From the NCBI GenBank assembly GCA_003151895.1, contig PLYX01000156.1:1-13374 (forward strand): DNA of 13,374 bases, written 5' to 3'. Position 1 is the first letter of the stretch. Each line of letters starts with the position of its first letter. Of this stretch, positions 13,339 through 13,374 are shown piece after piece. The notes beneath the pieces were generated by a model. It did not search any database, had not been told where the DNA came from, and worked only from the letters and a program-made list of their open reading frames with translations. The stretch comes from Solirubrobacterales bacterium (lineage in GTDB: Bacteria; Actinomycetota; Thermoleophilia; Solirubrobacterales; Solirubrobacteraceae). Position numbers and translations under genes: made by a program.

Positions 13339-13374
13339 TGCCCCCGCCAGGAGTCGAACCTGGATCTACCGCTT
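13339..13374 (-). tRNA. tRNA 3' end (isotype undetermined, cut by window edge)
   Basis: On the minus strand the T arm is complete: CCAGG (13363-13359), loop TTCGACT and CCTGG (13351-13347). It is followed by the acceptor 3' strand CGGGGGC (13346-13340) and discriminator A (13339). CCA is not encoded. The bases before the T arm, AAGCGGTAGAT, could be the end of a long variable arm, which would suggest a class II tRNA such as Leu. The anticodon is beyond the window. Confidence 0.88.

Noticed and set aside
1..13374. CRISPR array, rRNA, phage integrase or intact insertion sequence
   Set aside because: No regularly spaced repeats, rRNA signatures or integrase or full transposase frames are visible on either strand.
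13339..13374. Attachment-site duplicate of the tRNA end inside the window
   Set aside because: I found no second copy of the T-arm/acceptor sequence elsewhere in the window.

Overview
The window is GC-rich DNA (roughly 70% by eye) with strong G/C preference at third codon positions and several GTG or TTG starts. The gene content includes a DUF2600-type terpene synthase, secreted CPRxGFPF-type proteins, a DegV protein, and DUF4160/DUF2442 and HicB-like debris. Together these suggest a soil actinobacterium, perhaps Thermoleophilia/Solirubrobacterales. That placement is inference; there is no rRNA or other phylogenetic marker.

Region 1 (3-5100, + strand) looks like one operon. It holds the 3' end of a degenerate ABC ATPase, a canonical MacB/LolD-class ATPase, an 882-residue FtsX-type permease with about ten membrane segments, and a DUF2600 protein of the tetraprenyl-beta-curcumene synthase family whose start codon overlaps the permease stop. 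The layout suggests a lipid or terpenoid exporter linked to a large-terpene cyclase. The cyclase carries an in-frame 15-bp tandem repeat just after its first Asp-rich motif.

Region 2 (5101-7293, + strand) has a strong hairpin in front of two closely spaced secreted proteins, then an unrecognised soluble protein. The Gly-rich tail of that protein is read from the strand opposite the Pro-rich tail of the next, convergent gene.

Region 3 (7185-9843, - strand) encodes a sensor histidine kinase with an eroded ATP-binding domain, followed downstream by a secreted trypsin-like protease. No response regulator is in the window.

Region 4 (9844-10468) is non-coding or decayed. It has a 21-codon upstream ORF abutting the kinase start, 20-bp tandem repeats, a decayed reading frame and a perfect 14-bp palindrome.

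Region 5 (10469-13374) has a DegV fatty-acid-binding protein (+), a convergent lipoprotein nuclease that reads through into a HicB-like domain (-), a divergent pair of small proteins (+), a DUF4160/DUF2442 chimera (+) and the 3' end of a tRNA (-). The last part shows gene decay and rearrangement. The best candidates for a coherent undescribed system are the ABC exporter plus terpene synthase operon and, secondarily, the surface nuclease joined to an antitoxin-like domain.
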